Shown: positions 18,641 through 28,213 of the stretch, one piece after another
Position numbering within the stretch: the first letter of the stretch is position 1
Layout: every line of letters begins with the position of its first letter
NCBI GenBank assembly: GCA_005788235.1
Contig: SXYU01000071.1
Coordinates: forward strand, 1 to 38,646
Length of the DNA stretch: 38,646 bases
Reading direction: 5' to 3'
From: Cytophagales bacterium
GTDB lineage: Bacteria > Bacteroidota > Bacteroidia > Cytophagales > Cyclobacteriaceae
Notes under the pieces: generated by a model
Databases searched by the model: none
Told to the model about the DNA's origin: nothing
The model's input: only the letters and a program-made list of their open reading frames with translations
Made by a program: the position numbers and the translations under genes

Positions 18641-19744
18641 ATTATTAAAACGATTCGATTTTCTGATTCATCTCTTTCTGAATTTTCAACCACACTTAGA
18701 AGCAGAGTCAACACTTATTTTACTTCTACTCAGCAGACTAAGTTTGCAAACAATGAAATGAAGTTCAAGACAGTGGTGATGTTGTGTTTGTACTTCGTTC
18801 CTATTCTACTACTTTCCGTGGGCATATTGGATCAAACCTGGCAGCTTTACATTTGCTATATGATCAGTAGCTTTGGAATGGCAGGTATTGGTATGGGAGT
18901 CATGCATGATGCAATCCATGGGACTTATTCTCAAAATCCAAAAATCAATAAATTACTTGGGTACACGCTCAATTTAGTTGGAGCTAATGCAACAGTTTGG
19001 AAAGTACAGCATAATGTATTGCATCACTCCTACACCAATATTGCTGAAGGAGACGATGATATCAATGCTCCTTTTTTCCTTCGATTCTCTCCTCATGCAC
19101 CCAAAAATAAAATACATGCCTTTCAGCATTGGTATACTTGGATCTTTTATGGTTTATCAACGGTTTCTTGGGTAACGTCTAAAGATTTCATCCGTTTTGA
19201 TCGGTATTACAAGATGGGATTGTTTAAAGGGGAGAATGTATACCGCAATACAGTACTAAAGATTATTGCTTGGAAATTAGTTTACTATGCAATTATTCTT
19301 GGCTTACCTATTTTGTTTTCTCCATTCGGGATTGGTCAAATTTTTCTCGGATTTCTATTGCTTCATTTTATTACTGGTCTCAGCATCTCATTGGTGTTTC
19401 AGACTGCTCATATTATGCCCGAAGTTTCTTTTCCTCAGGCAAATGAAAATGGAGTGGTAGAAGGAGAGCGAATGCTGCATCAATTAGCTACTACCTCAAA
19501 TTATTCAGAGAAAAGTCCTTTTTTTTCTTGGATGATTGGTGGGTTAAATTACCAGATTGAACATCATTTATTTCCAGATATCTGTCACGTACACTACCAA
19601 AAAATTGCTCCTATTGTAAAAGCAACAGCAGCAGAATTCAACATACCTTATTACACAAAAAAGACATTTTTTGATGCATTGAAGGCCCATGCGAAAATGC
19701 TTTACCACCTAGGTAATGTGGAAATGCAGCCTGTCAAAGTTTAA
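18641..19744 (+). CDS. fatty acid (acyl-lipid/acyl-CoA) desaturase; N-terminus extended upstream of the ATG at 18758, start codon non-canonical (ATT candidate)
   Basis: His boxes HDAIHG, HNVLHHSYTN, QIEHHLFP. Open frame upstream of 18758 encodes IIKTIRFSDSSLSEFSTTLRSRVNTYFTSTQQTKFANNE-M, resembling the usual N-terminus of this family; no ATG/GTG/TTG in the extension back to the in-frame TAG at 18620. Conservative start is 18758. Confidence 0.85.
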   Translation: MIKTIRFSDSSLSEFSTTLRSRVNTYFTSTQQTKFANNEMKFKTVVMLCLYFVPILLLSVGILDQTWQLYICYMISSFGMAGIGMGVMHDAIHGTYSQNPKINKLLGYTLNLVGANATVWKVQHNVLHHSYTNIAEGDDDINAPFFLRFSPHAPKNKIHAFQHWYTWIFYGLSTVSWVTSKDFIRFDRYYKMGLFKGENVYRNTVLKIIAWKLVYYAIILGLPILFSPFGIGQIFLGFLLLHFITGLSISLVFQTAHIMPEVSFPQANENGVVEGERMLHQLATTSNYSEKSPFFSWMIGGLNYQIEHHLFPDICHVHYQKIAPIVKATAAEFNIPYYTKKTFFDALKAHAKMLYHLGNVEMQPVKV

Positions 19745-19753
19745 ATCCAACTG

Positions 19754-20947
19754 ATGAATAACTCTACAAGAAAAAATACCAAACCTGCACCAGCTACTCG
19801 CGGAGGAAATCAGGACCGCAGAACGGTAAAAAAGAAGGAATCTACTTTAGATCCCCGTCTATTTGTTAAAAAAGCCCAACCCAGTGGACAAGAAGGCTTC
19901 CGTACGGAAAAGACCTTTGCAGATCTTGGTTTGACTGCTAAGTTGCTTCAAAATATCCTAGCAAAAGGATACCAGACGCTGACTAACATTCAGGAGCAAT
20001 CCATTCTGCCTCTCCTCCAAGGGAGAGATATGATGGCGATTTCAAAGACAGGGTCAGGAAAAACTGCCGCCTTCTTGATTCCTATCATTGAACATGCGCT
20101 GAAGGATCCTAGCAACTACACTGCCTTGGTGGTAACACCGACGAGAGAGCTGGCCTTACAGATAGAAGAAGAATTTAAGTCGCTTACACTAGGTATGTCG
20201 CTATACTCTGCCACTTTTATCGGGGGAACCAATATCAATTCTGATCACCAAAAATTGCAGCGCAAACTTCAAGTGATTGTAGGTACTCCAGGAAGGCTTT
20301 TAGACCTTTCAGACCGTCGTGAATTAGATCTCAGGAAAGTAAATACCCTTGTTTTAGATGAGTTTGACCGGATGTTGGATATGGGCTTTGTCCTAGATGT
20401 TAATAAACTGGTCAATCGAATCGGAAAAAGAAATCAAACACTCTTGTTTTCAGCGACACTGGAGCCAGGGCAAAAGAAATTGATTGATGGCCTACTTTCT
20501 AATCCTTTAGAGGTGAAAGTTGCTGGAGGGGGCTCAACCAATGAAAATATTGAGCAGCAGACGATTCGTGTTCTGGAAGGACAAGATAAGTTTGATGTAC
20601 TAGCTGAATTGTTCGAAAACCCAGAATTAGAAAAAGTAATTTTATTTACTGAAACTAAAAGGCTAGCGGATCGTTTAGCTAAAAAGTTAGTACAAGCCGG
20701 TATCAATGCCGGTCAAATCCACGGAGATAAGTCCCAGAATTTTCGAAATAGAATGATCGATGAATTCAAGAGTGGGGACATCCGCGTATTGGTGGCGACT
20801 GACGTTGCGGCCAGAGGGATCGATGTAGCTGATGTGAGCCATGTGATCAATTATCAGCTACCGATGACAATGGATGCTTATATCCATCGAATCGGAAGAA
20901 CTGGCAGAGCCGGTAAAGTAGGTTATGCCATCACATTTGTAAACTAA
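19754..20947 (+). CDS. DEAD/DEAH-box RNA helicase (RhlE/DeaD-like)
   Basis: Q-motif, SKTGSGKTAAF, TPTRELALQ, GTPGRLLD, VLDEFDRMLDMGF, SATL, ATDVAARGID, HRIGRTGRAG. Confidence 0.95.
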   Translation: MNNSTRKNTKPAPATRGGNQDRRTVKKKESTLDPRLFVKKAQPSGQEGFRTEKTFADLGLTAKLLQNILAKGYQTLTNIQEQSILPLLQGRDMMAISKTGSGKTAAFLIPIIEHALKDPSNYTALVVTPTRELALQIEEEFKSLTLGMSLYSATFIGGTNINSDHQKLQRKLQVIVGTPGRLLDLSDRRELDLRKVNTLVLDEFDRMLDMGFVLDVNKLVNRIGKRNQTLLFSATLEPGQKKLIDGLLSNPLEVKVAGGGSTNENIEQQTIRVLEGQDKFDVLAELFENPELEKVILFTETKRLADRLAKKLVQAGINAGQIHGDKSQNFRNRMIDEFKSGDIRVLVATDVAARGIDVADVSHVINYQLPMTMDAYIHRIGRTGRAGKVGYAITFVN

Positions 20948-20956
20948 ACCACTTGC

Positions 20957-21217
20957 ATGTCAAAAAATCAAAACACATTTATCAAAAAACAGAAGGCGGA
21001 ACTAAAAAAGAGAAAGCAGAAAGATAAAATGGAGAAGAAACTTGAGCGAAAAGGACAACCAAAAGATGGAAGTCTTGACAACATGATCGCTTATGTGGAT
21101 GAATTCGGTAACATCTCTGATACTCCTCCAGAACCGCCAGTAGAAAAAAAAATTAGTTTAAATCAGTCCAATCAAAATCGAGTAAAAACAAATCAAAATT
21201 TCAAAAATCATGAATGA
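20957..21217 (+). CDS. small basic protein between helicase and Csp (unknown function)
   Basis: 86 aa, Lys-rich N-terminal half; 9 nt after the helicase and 8-bp overlap with csp. Confidence 0.75.
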   Translation: MSKNQNTFIKKQKAELKKRKQKDKMEKKLERKGQPKDGSLDNMIAYVDEFGNISDTPPEPPVEKKISLNQSNQNRVKTNQNFKNHE

Positions 21218-21404
21218 AGGAACAGTAAAATTCTTTAACACAACCAAAGGCTTTGGATTCATCACCCCATCTGATAACAGTGAGGACGTATTCGTTCACC
21301 ACACAGGTTTGGTTCACGAGATTCGTGAAAATGACAAAGTAGTGTACGAATTGGTACAAGGTAAGAAAGGCATCAATGCCGTAAATGTGAAAGTGGTTAA
21401 GTAA
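21210..21404 (+). CDS. cold shock domain protein (CspA family)
   Basis: GTVKFFNTTKGFGFITPSDNSEDVFVHHTGL with RNP1/RNP2 motifs. Confidence 0.95.
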   Translation: MNEGTVKFFNTTKGFGFITPSDNSEDVFVHHTGLVHEIRENDKVVYELVQGKKGINAVNVKVVK

Positions 21405-21422
21405 TACCACCTTCCCTTGCTT

Positions 21423-21459
21423 AAAATCCCCAGGTGATCAGTCGCTTGGGGATTTTTTT
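21423..21459 (+). terminator. Rho-independent terminator after csp
   Basis: AAAATCCCCA ... TGGGGATTTTTTT, 10-bp arms plus T-run. Confidence 0.8.
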
Positions 21460-21707
21460 GTATACCGCTCGTAACAAATAGTTGCTTTTAAAATAGGGTT
21501 GATAGTAATAAAACATCCTATGGACCACAGCGCTCAAATTATTCAAAAAAATCCTTAGGGAGCTTGATTTATTTCTTGGTTGACTTATAAAATTGCGGCC
21601 AATCCTATTTATTTTTCAATTCAGAAGTTTTAGCTTTAACATCTTCTAACCTTAGTTTTGAACTGAGTTGTCCTAGTTACTTTGCTTCTCTTAATCCTTC
21701 CTATCCC

Positions 21708-22142
21708 ATGAAAAATAGCTTGATTTACCTCATTTCTTTACTACTTCTACTTTCTTGTGCTCCTAAAGAAAAGGAAGCGGAACCACTTTCGAGTACTAGT
21801 CCAGAAATAAATCAAAATAATCCAACTATGCCAGATTCCGTCCTTCGCCATGTAGTCCTTTTTGCATTTAAAGCAACTTCCTCTCAGCAAGATATCGATG
21901 GGATAGTAGCTGCGTTTAAAGCTTTGTCTTCAAAAATTTCTGAAATCAAAGGCTTTGAATGGGGGATAAACTCTAGCCCAGAAGGACTCAATCAAGGATT
22001 AACGCATGCCTTTACCGTAACTTTTCACTCGGATGCGGACCGTGATACCTATATCCCACATCCCGCACATCAGGAATTCGTGGGACTCTTGGGTCCACAT
22101 TTGGATAAGGTAACCGTAATTGATTATTGGACAAAGGAGTAA
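21708..22142 (+). CDS. Dabb (stress-responsive alpha/beta barrel) domain lipoprotein
   Basis: Lipobox LLLLLSCAP; LRHVVLFAFKATSSQQDIDGIVAAFKAL...HPAHQEFV. Confidence 0.85.
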   Translation: MKNSLIYLISLLLLLSCAPKEKEAEPLSSTSPEINQNNPTMPDSVLRHVVLFAFKATSSQQDIDGIVAAFKALSSKISEIKGFEWGINSSPEGLNQGLTHAFTVTFHSDADRDTYIPHPAHQEFVGLLGPHLDKVTVIDYWTKE

Positions 22143-22150
22143 CATGCCTT

Positions 22151-22165
22151 ACTGCCGAAGGCAGG
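22151..22165. repeat. imperfect palindromic repeat, copy 1
   Basis: ACTGCCGAAGGCAGG, one base from the palindrome-like unit CCTGCCGAAGGCAGG; 8 nt after the Dabb stop. Confidence 0.45.
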
Positions 22166-22222
22166 CAATCCATTTACCTCTTTTTTCTTCAAACCAATTG
22201 CATTGTTGACAAGTTGATACGT

Positions 22223-22831
22223 ATGCAGTATGCACTACTACCCCTCGAAACCAACAATCTCCTTCCTTTTTTAGGTGAGGTTTATTTCTATTCCGATTTT
22301 TTTTCTTTAGAAGAAGCCGATCTTTATTTCAAGTTGCTTCAAGAGGAATTAGTGTGGCAGCAGGAGGCTATCTGGATGTTTGGTAAGAAAGTCCTTCAGC
22401 CACGTCTTACAGCGCTCTATGGGGATCCTAAGGTGCCTTATGGGTATTCTGGGATTTCAATGCAACCCTTACCATTTACGAAGATATTGGAGACAATTAA
22501 GCAACGATTGCAGGACTATACGCAACATGAATTCACGCACGTGCTCTGCAATTATTACCGAGACGGTCAAGACAGTATGGGGTGGCATCGAGACAATGAA
22601 ACAGTTTTAGGGCAAAACCCAAAAATAGCCTCGCTCACCTTTGGGGCTAGCCGATCTTTTCAAATGCGGCCATATACCGAAAAGGAACCTAAATTAAAAT
22701 TGGAACTTTCCCACGGTAGCTTGTTGCTAATGGAGGGAGCAAGTCAGCATCATTGGGAACACCAGCTCCCCAAAACTAAAAAAGTACAACAACCTCGAAT
22801 CAACCTTACTTTCCGGAAGTTACTGGGTTAG
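22223..22831 (+). CDS. AlkB-type 2-oxoglutarate/Fe(II) dioxygenase
   Basis: NYYRDGQDSMGWHRDNE, FGASRSFQMR, HGSLLLMEGASQHHWEHQLPK...PRINLTFR; ORF track start 22127 overlaps the upstream gene, MQYALLPL at 22223 preferred. Confidence 0.9.
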   Translation: MQYALLPLETNNLLPFLGEVYFYSDFFSLEEADLYFKLLQEELVWQQEAIWMFGKKVLQPRLTALYGDPKVPYGYSGISMQPLPFTKILETIKQRLQDYTQHEFTHVLCNYYRDGQDSMGWHRDNETVLGQNPKIASLTFGASRSFQMRPYTEKEPKLKLELSHGSLLLMEGASQHHWEHQLPKTKKVQQPRINLTFRKLLG

Positions 22832-22875
22832 CAATTTGATGAATGTAATTTAGTTTGGTTTATACTTGGTGTAAA

Positions 22876-24003
22876 TCAATCCACTACCCAAAGGTAATCT
22901 TTGTAGCCTTCAGCCTCCATTTGGGATTTGGGGATAAACTTCATGGCAGCGGAATTCATGCAGTAGCGCAATCCCGTAGGTGCTGGACCATCATTGAACA
23001 CATGTCCTAAATGTGAGTTTCCTAGTTTACTCCGCACTTCTACCCGCATCATGCCTAGGGTTTTGTCAATGGGCTTGTCAATGATCCGCGCATCGATAGG
23101 CTTTGTAAAACTAGGCCATCCCGAGCCTGATTCATACTTGTCCTTAGAGCTAAAAAGTGGAGCCCCAGTTACCAAACAGACATAAATACCTTCCTCCTTA
23201 TTGCCATTGTATTCATTGTTGAAGGCAAATTCAGTAGCTCCTTCCATGGTGACTTCGTATTGGAGTTCATTCAATTTATTTTTTAAGTCTCCTTTAGATG
23301 GCGAAGGATATTTTTTAGCAGAAAGCTCAGGCCAATGTTTTTGAATGAATGCATCTCTACCTGATCCTTTCCGGTAAGCATAATAGTCTTGAGGGCTCTT
23401 TTTGTAGTAATCTTGGTGATATTCCTCAGCTGGATAAAAATTGGTATACTTGATGATGGGTGTGGCAACAGGCTTGGTGAAACGTTTGGACTGATCTAGA
23501 AGCTTTTTACTTTCTTCCGCAACCTTTTTTTGTTGGTCATTGTGAAAGAAAATTGCAGATTCATATTGAGTACCCCGATCAAAAAAGGAGCCACCTACAT
23601 CTGTAGGGTCGTAGGTCTGCCAGAAAATATCGACCAATTCAGCATAACTAATCACTTCTGGGTCGAAGGTAATCTGAACAGACTCCCTATGGGAAGTTTT
23701 GCCTCCAGCCACTTCGCCGTAGGTAGGGTTCTTTTCTTTTCCACCAGAATAGCCAGAAACGACAGATATCACCCCATCTAGGCCTTCAAAAGGGGCTTCT
23801 ACACACCAAAAGCAACCTCCAGCAAAGGTGGCCACTTGCTGAGATGCAGAGAAGATTTCTTGGGGATTCTCCGATTCTTCTGAAGTATTCTTGAATTCGG
23901 TAGGAGTAGAACTTCCAGTACAAGCAAGGAGAAGGGATGCAATCAGTGCGATCATGGGATAGCTAAATTTTGTTTTGAGTATCATTTGCAATGTGGTTCG
24001 CAT
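22876..24003 (-). CDS. msrAB: bifunctional peptide-methionine sulfoxide reductase MsrA-MsrB, lipoprotein
   Basis: Lipobox LLLACTGSS; Msr[13 protein letters not shown]; Msr[13 protein letters not shown] and [13 protein letters not shown]. Confidence 0.94.
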   Translation of the reverse strand: MRTTLQMILKTKFSYPMIALIASLLLACTGSSTPTEFKNTSEESENPQEIFSASQQVATFAGGCFWCVEAPFEGLDGVISVVSGYSGGKEKNPTYGEVAGGKTSHRESVQITFDPEVISYAELVDIFWQTYDPTDVGGSFFDRGTQYESAIFFHNDQQKKVAEESKKLLDQSKRFTKPVATPIIKYTNFYPAEEYHQDYYKKSPQDYYAYRKGSGRDAFIQKHWPELSAKKYPSPSKGDLKNKLNELQYEVTMEGATEFAFNNEYNGNKEEGIYVCLVTGAPLFSSKDKYESGSGWPSFTKPIDARIIDKPIDKTLGMMRVEVRSKLGNSHLGHVFNDGPAPTGLRYCMNSAAMKFIPKSQMEAEGYKDYLWVVD

Positions 24004-24062
24004 AACGGATTGAACTGTAGTTAGCGGTTACGAATTAAACTCCGAATCCAGCCTGTCTGTTT

Positions 24063-24070
24063 CAAATTTA
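24063..24070 (-). promoter_or_regulatory. putative -7 element (TAAATTTG on minus) for msrAB
   Basis: CAAATTTA on plus, ~60 nt upstream of the msrAB start. Confidence 0.35.
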
Positions 24071-24178
24071 GGGAATTAATTGGGAGGGAATTCTACATGA
24101 ACAAAGAAACCTGATTCTCTTTTTTTGTTTGGGCTGTGTTTTTTTGAAGAAAAAAAGTAAATAATTAAATAACACTTT

Positions 24179-24186
24179 TAGATTTG
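24179..24186 (+). promoter_or_regulatory. putative -7 element (TAGATTTG) for the DUF1080 gene
   Basis: Matches TAnnTTTG, 26 nt upstream of the ATG. Confidence 0.4.
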
Positions 24187-24212
24187 TATACACCAGTTTT
24201 TTTTAGCCTACT

Positions 24213-24878
24213 ATGAATTTATCTGTTCGAATTCTTTCCTTATTTATTTCAATCTCACTGCTATACTTTTTGCCTGTGAGCAAGTTGCAAGCCCAAGAGG
24301 AAGGCTTTATTTCCCTATTCGATGGCAAGAGCTTATCTGGATGGGTAGGAAACAAAAATTCATACTTGGTCAAAGATGGATTGATCGTCATTGAACCCCA
24401 AGGTGGGGGAGGTGGAAATTTATACACCGAAAAGGAATATGGAAATTTTGTACTGCGATTTGAGTTTCAATTGACTCCTGGAGCCAACAATGGATTGGGA
24501 ATTCATACACCCCTAGAAGGGGATGCAGCCTATGTGGGCAAAGAATTACAGATCTTGGACAATGAAGCAGAAAAATATGCAAACCTACAGCCGTACCAAT
24601 ACCATGGGTCGGTCTATGGGGTAATATCTGCCAAACGGGGTTATTTACGTCCTATGGGAGAGTGGAATCAGCAAGAGGTACGCGTCCAGCATCCCTACGT
24701 CACCGTTGTACTCAATGGGGAAGTGATTTTGGAAGGCAATTACCTTGAATCCAGCAAAAACGGTACGTTAGACAAAAAAGAACATCCTGGACTCCAAAGA
24801 AGTCGAGGGCATATTGGATTTTTGGGCCATGGTGATGTGGTCCGTTTTCGAAATATAAAAATCAAAGAATTACATTAA
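24213..24878 (+). CDS. DUF1080 (3-keto-disaccharide hydrolase-type) secreted protein
   Basis: FISLFDGKSLSGWVG..., GNFVLRFEFQLTPGANNGLGIHTP, GHIGFLGHGDVVRFRNIKIKEL. Confidence 0.9.
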   Translation: MNLSVRILSLFISISLLYFLPVSKLQAQEEGFISLFDGKSLSGWVGNKNSYLVKDGLIVIEPQGGGGGNLYTEKEYGNFVLRFEFQLTPGANNGLGIHTPLEGDAAYVGKELQILDNEAEKYANLQPYQYHGSVYGVISAKRGYLRPMGEWNQQEVRVQHPYVTVVLNGEVILEGNYLESSKNGTLDKKEHPGLQRSRGHIGFLGHGDVVRFRNIKIKELH

Positions 24879-24886
24879 ACCCATGA

Positions 24887-26251
24887 ATGCCTCATTTGAA
24901 TATGAAAAAAGACTATCAAGTAATCGACCGTAGAAATTTTATTAAGAAGTCGGCTTTAGGTATTGCTGGCTTATCCTTGGCTCCTGCACTACTAGCCAAA
25001 GTAACTGCCAATGGCAAACTCAGAACCGTTCACATCGGTTTGGGTGGAATGGGAATGGAGGATTTGCGCGCCATTTCCAGCCATGCCATGGTAGAAGTAG
25101 TGGGGCTCTGCGATGTAGATTCGAATGCCTTGAGTAATGCAACTGCTCTTTTTCCTAAGGCAAAAACCTACTCGGATTACCGCTTGCTATTGAGTGAAAT
25201 GGAAAATCAGTTTGAGGCGGTCGTGGTGTCTACACCAGATCATACTCATGCTCCAGCCTCTTTGATGGCTATGGAGATGAATAAGGCCGTCTATTGTCAA
25301 AAACCGCTCACCCACCATGTGACAGAAGCTAGAGCAATGAAAAATCTGGCTGAAAAAAAGAATTTAGTCACCCAGATGGGAATTCAGGTACATTCTTTTT
25401 ACGATTACAAGCTAGCTACGCTTCTTATCCAATCTGGGATCATCGGAAAGGTACATACTGTTCGTGCTTGGTCTCCCAAAAACTGGGGATATGATGGACA
25501 AGAACCTAAAGGTAGCGATCCGATTCCGAGCAATCTGAATTGGAACTTGTGGTTGGGGACAGCTCCTGAGCGGAATTTTAAGGAGGGGGTCTATCATCCT
25601 GGCAACTGGAGAAAATTGTTGGATTATGGATGTGGTACACTTGGAGACATGGGGGTGCATATTTTTGATACTCCCTACAATGCACTTCAGTTAGACGTGC
25701 CACGAACCATTGTCAACATCTGCAGAAAACCTACGGGTTTTGGATTTCCAGAGAATAATATTGTGACTTATGAATTCCCTGCTACACCTTACACCACCGA
25801 TACTTTGAAGTGGGTTTGGTACGATGGAGTAGGAGCTCCTGACCAGCATGAGGATTTGGTGCTTCCCAATGGAGATAAACTTCCAGATCAGGGCGCCATG
25901 TTTCTAGGTGAAAAAGGGCGTCTTTTATTACCACACTTTCAGCAGCTTCCTCGATGGATTGTGGATGGAAAATACAAGAAGTTTGATGTAACTCCATTCA
26001 ACCTGGGAGCTCCAGTGAAAGATTATGTAGGAGAAAGCAAGAAGCATTACCATCAATTCGTAGATGCCTGTTTGGGTAAAGGAGAATGTAGCGCACCTTT
26101 TTCCTATTCAGCGCGCCTAACTGAGACGATTCTTCTAGGGGTGATTGCAGGTCGTTTTCCAAACGAAACCCTTCACTGGAACAGTAAAAAAGCAAAATTT
26201 GCGGAGCGAAAAGCAAATAAATTTCTCGATGGGAAGTATCGTAAATTCTAA
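24887..26251 (+). CDS. Gfo/Idh/MocA family oxidoreductase with Tat-like signal
   Basis: DRRNFIKKSALGIAGLSLAP signal, HIGLGGMG NAD-binding, VVVSTPDHTHAPASLMAMEMNKAVYCQKPLTH. True start may be the Met at 24902. Confidence 0.9.
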   Translation: MPHLNMKKDYQVIDRRNFIKKSALGIAGLSLAPALLAKVTANGKLRTVHIGLGGMGMEDLRAISSHAMVEVVGLCDVDSNALSNATALFPKAKTYSDYRLLLSEMENQFEAVVVSTPDHTHAPASLMAMEMNKAVYCQKPLTHHVTEARAMKNLAEKKNLVTQMGIQVHSFYDYKLATLLIQSGIIGKVHTVRAWSPKNWGYDGQEPKGSDPIPSNLNWNLWLGTAPERNFKEGVYHPGNWRKLLDYGCGTLGDMGVHIFDTPYNALQLDVPRTIVNICRKPTGFGFPENNIVTYEFPATPYTTDTLKWVWYDGVGAPDQHEDLVLPNGDKLPDQGAMFLGEKGRLLLPHFQQLPRWIVDGKYKKFDVTPFNLGAPVKDYVGESKKHYHQFVDACLGKGECSAPFSYSARLTETILLGVIAGRFPNETLHWNSKKAKFAERKANKFLDGKYRKF

Positions 26252-26259
26252 ATTTTAGA

Positions 26260-26296
26260 TCTCGAAAGGGGGATTTACCTCTTTCGAGAATTTTTT
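26260..26296 (+). terminator. Rho-independent terminator after the oxidoreductase
   Basis: TCTCGAAAG...CTTTCGAGA then ATTTTTT. Confidence 0.75.
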
Positions 26297-26363
26297 AATG
26301 TACTATTTTTTAAGATAAACTTTGGGTGAAGTTTACACTGCTAAGTATTTAATTTTTTTAACT

Positions 26364-26738
26364 ATGCCAACAGAAAATCGCTATTGTCAATGCTGTGCAC
26401 AAGTCCTTTATGGTAGATTGGATAAGAAATTTTGTGACGATGGTTGTAGAAATAACTATAACAACCAGCAAAATTCAGTTCAAAATAAAGAGATACGAAT
26501 CATCAACCGCGTTTTGAAGCGTAACAGGGCCATCCTGCTTAAATTACTCGAATTAGGAAATAAACCAACGAAGATTGACAGAGAATTCTTGTTGCTCGAG
26601 GGTTTTAATTTTCGGTACATGACCCAACAAGGAATAAGTCCAGACGGGCAAACTTATCAGATTTGCTATGATGTAGGACTGATTTCAAAACAGAATATGG
26701 AATACCTGATTGTACTTGCAAAGGACGTAGCTTATTGA
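26364..26738 (+). CDS. small zinc-ribbon-like protein of unknown function
   Basis: RYCQCCAQVLYGRLDKKFCDDGCRNNYNN (CxCC...CxxxC) followed by a helical domain; ATG at 26364 preferred over 26322. Confidence 0.7.
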   Translation: MPTENRYCQCCAQVLYGRLDKKFCDDGCRNNYNNQQNSVQNKEIRIINRVLKRNRAILLKLLELGNKPTKIDREFLLLEGFNFRYMTQQGISPDGQTYQICYDVGLISKQNMEYLIVLAKDVAY

Positions 26739-26745
26739 ATCAGTA

Positions 26746-28014
26746 TCAATTTTGCTTGGTAAGGACTTCTTCGAATAGTTTATCGGTGACTACGGCAATG
26801 GCGCCTCGTAGTCCTACCTCTGTTCCCAATTGGTACAGTTCAATCTTGGTTTTCTCTCTTGATTTTGCCATGCTATACACATTCAATGCCTGTTGAATTG
26901 GAGTCAAAATATAATGATTGGCTTCAGCAACCACACCTCCAAGGATGATAAGTTCAGGGTTGAGGAGCTGAATTAGCATGGAAATTCCCCTTCCCAGGTT
27001 TAGGCCTACCTCAGACAAGATGGTGATGGCACGTTGATCCCCTTCTTGGGCGGCACGCACCACAAGATTGGGATCGAGTGGTCCTTTGTAGGCTTTGGCC
27101 ATTCGCGCTAGGATACTGTCCTTGTCGAGCAAGAGTGCTTCTTCAGCCATACGGACGATGGAAGTACCCGAGGCGACAGCTTCCAAGCAACCTTTTTTTC
27201 CGCAGGTGCAATTGATCTCTTGAGATTCAAAAAGTGGGGAGTGCGCAAATTCACCTGCAAATCCAGAGGTACCCTGATAGATTTTTCCATCCACGATGAT
27301 CCCTAGTCCGATGCCCCATCCTACAAAAATTCCCAGTACGTGTTGCGCACCTTGAACCCCTCCAAACTTGTATTCTGCAAGCGTCATGGCCCGCGCATCA
27401 TTCTCCAGAAATATGGATTGTTGAAACCTACTTTCGAGGTGCTCTAGCAAGCTTTTTTCTCCAAAATTTAAATAGGTATGGTTAATCCCAGCCTTGGAAT
27501 CAATCAATCCTGGCATGGAAATTCCGATCGCAATGATTTTTTCCGAAGGGAGAGCAGATGCATCTAGGTAGCTTTCGATCTGCTGACAAAGTTGTTCGAA
27601 GGTCTCCGGCTCATTGTTTAATACGATTTTATGCGTCACTTTTTCCCGTTCGATTTCCTGCTGACAATTGTAGAGTGCCAAGCTGCAAGAGTACTTGCTA
27701 AGATCCACTGCTACCACGTAAAATGCATCCGGTGCCAATCGGTATAAATCTGGCTTTCTTCCACCTTGGGATGCTGCACGGCCTTGTTTGATTACCTCTC
27801 CTGAGCGCATTAGATCGGATAAGAGGGCATTTACGGTGGGTAAAGAAATTCCCATACTCCCACAAATTTCATTGGCAGTAGAAGCGCCTTTCTGGTACAA
27901 ATTCTTGATCAGGCGAATTCGTAGCAGGTAGTTTTTTACTTCAACTACGCCTTCAATTTTAGTAAGGGCCTTTTGTGGGTTTATTAGGTGCATGACTCGG
28001 AAGTGAGCATTCAA
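26746..28014 (-). CDS. ROK family transcriptional regulator (NagC/XylR-like)
   Basis: N-terminal wHTH (ANEICGSMGISLPTVNALLSDLMRSGEV), ROK domain with CTCGKKGCLEAVASG zinc motif. Start may be MHLINPQ (27993). Confidence 0.92.
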   Translation of the reverse strand: MNAHFRVMHLINPQKALTKIEGVVEVKNYLLRIRLIKNLYQKGASTANEICGSMGISLPTVNALLSDLMRSGEVIKQGRAASQGGRKPDLYRLAPDAFYVVAVDLSKYSCSLALYNCQQEIEREKVTHKIVLNNEPETFEQLCQQIESYLDASALPSEKIIAIGISMPGLIDSKAGINHTYLNFGEKSLLEHLESRFQQSIFLENDARAMTLAEYKFGGVQGAQHVLGIFVGWGIGLGIIVDGKIYQGTSGFAGEFAHSPLFESQEINCTCGKKGCLEAVASGTSIVRMAEEALLLDKDSILARMAKAYKGPLDPNLVVRAAQEGDQRAITILSEVGLNLGRGISMLIQLLNPELIILGGVVAEANHYILTPIQQALNVYSMAKSREKTKIELYQLGTEVGLRGAIAVVTDKLFEEVLTKQN

Positions 28015-28163
28015 ATACGTAAAAAATTGGCCAGTATAAAAATACTTTTAAAAAAAAATTAAAGAAGGTATCGGTAATTTATTTAAGAAAGTGGAAAAGT
28101 AGCGACTTTTGGATTCGGAATTCTGTTTTCTACTGCAGTTTGACAATTTTATTGACCACCAAG

Positions 28164-28191
28164 TTGGAAACTAGAAAAATGTCTAAATTTG
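28164..28191 (+). promoter_or_regulatory. putative Bacteroidota promoter (TTG-N17-TAAATTTG) for the cupin gene
   Basis: TTG at 28164-28166, TAAATTTG at 28184-28191, 22 nt before the ATG at 28214. Confidence 0.5.
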
Positions 28192-28213
28192 ATTTCTTTT
28201 TTAATTCTAGTGT

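Noticed and set aside
21201-21410. 69-aa minus ORF
   Set aside because: Antisense to the cold-shock gene.
22127-22222. Extended N-terminus of the AlkB ORF
   Set aside because: Overlaps the Dabb CDS end and the palindromic repeat; sequence does not look like family N-terminus.
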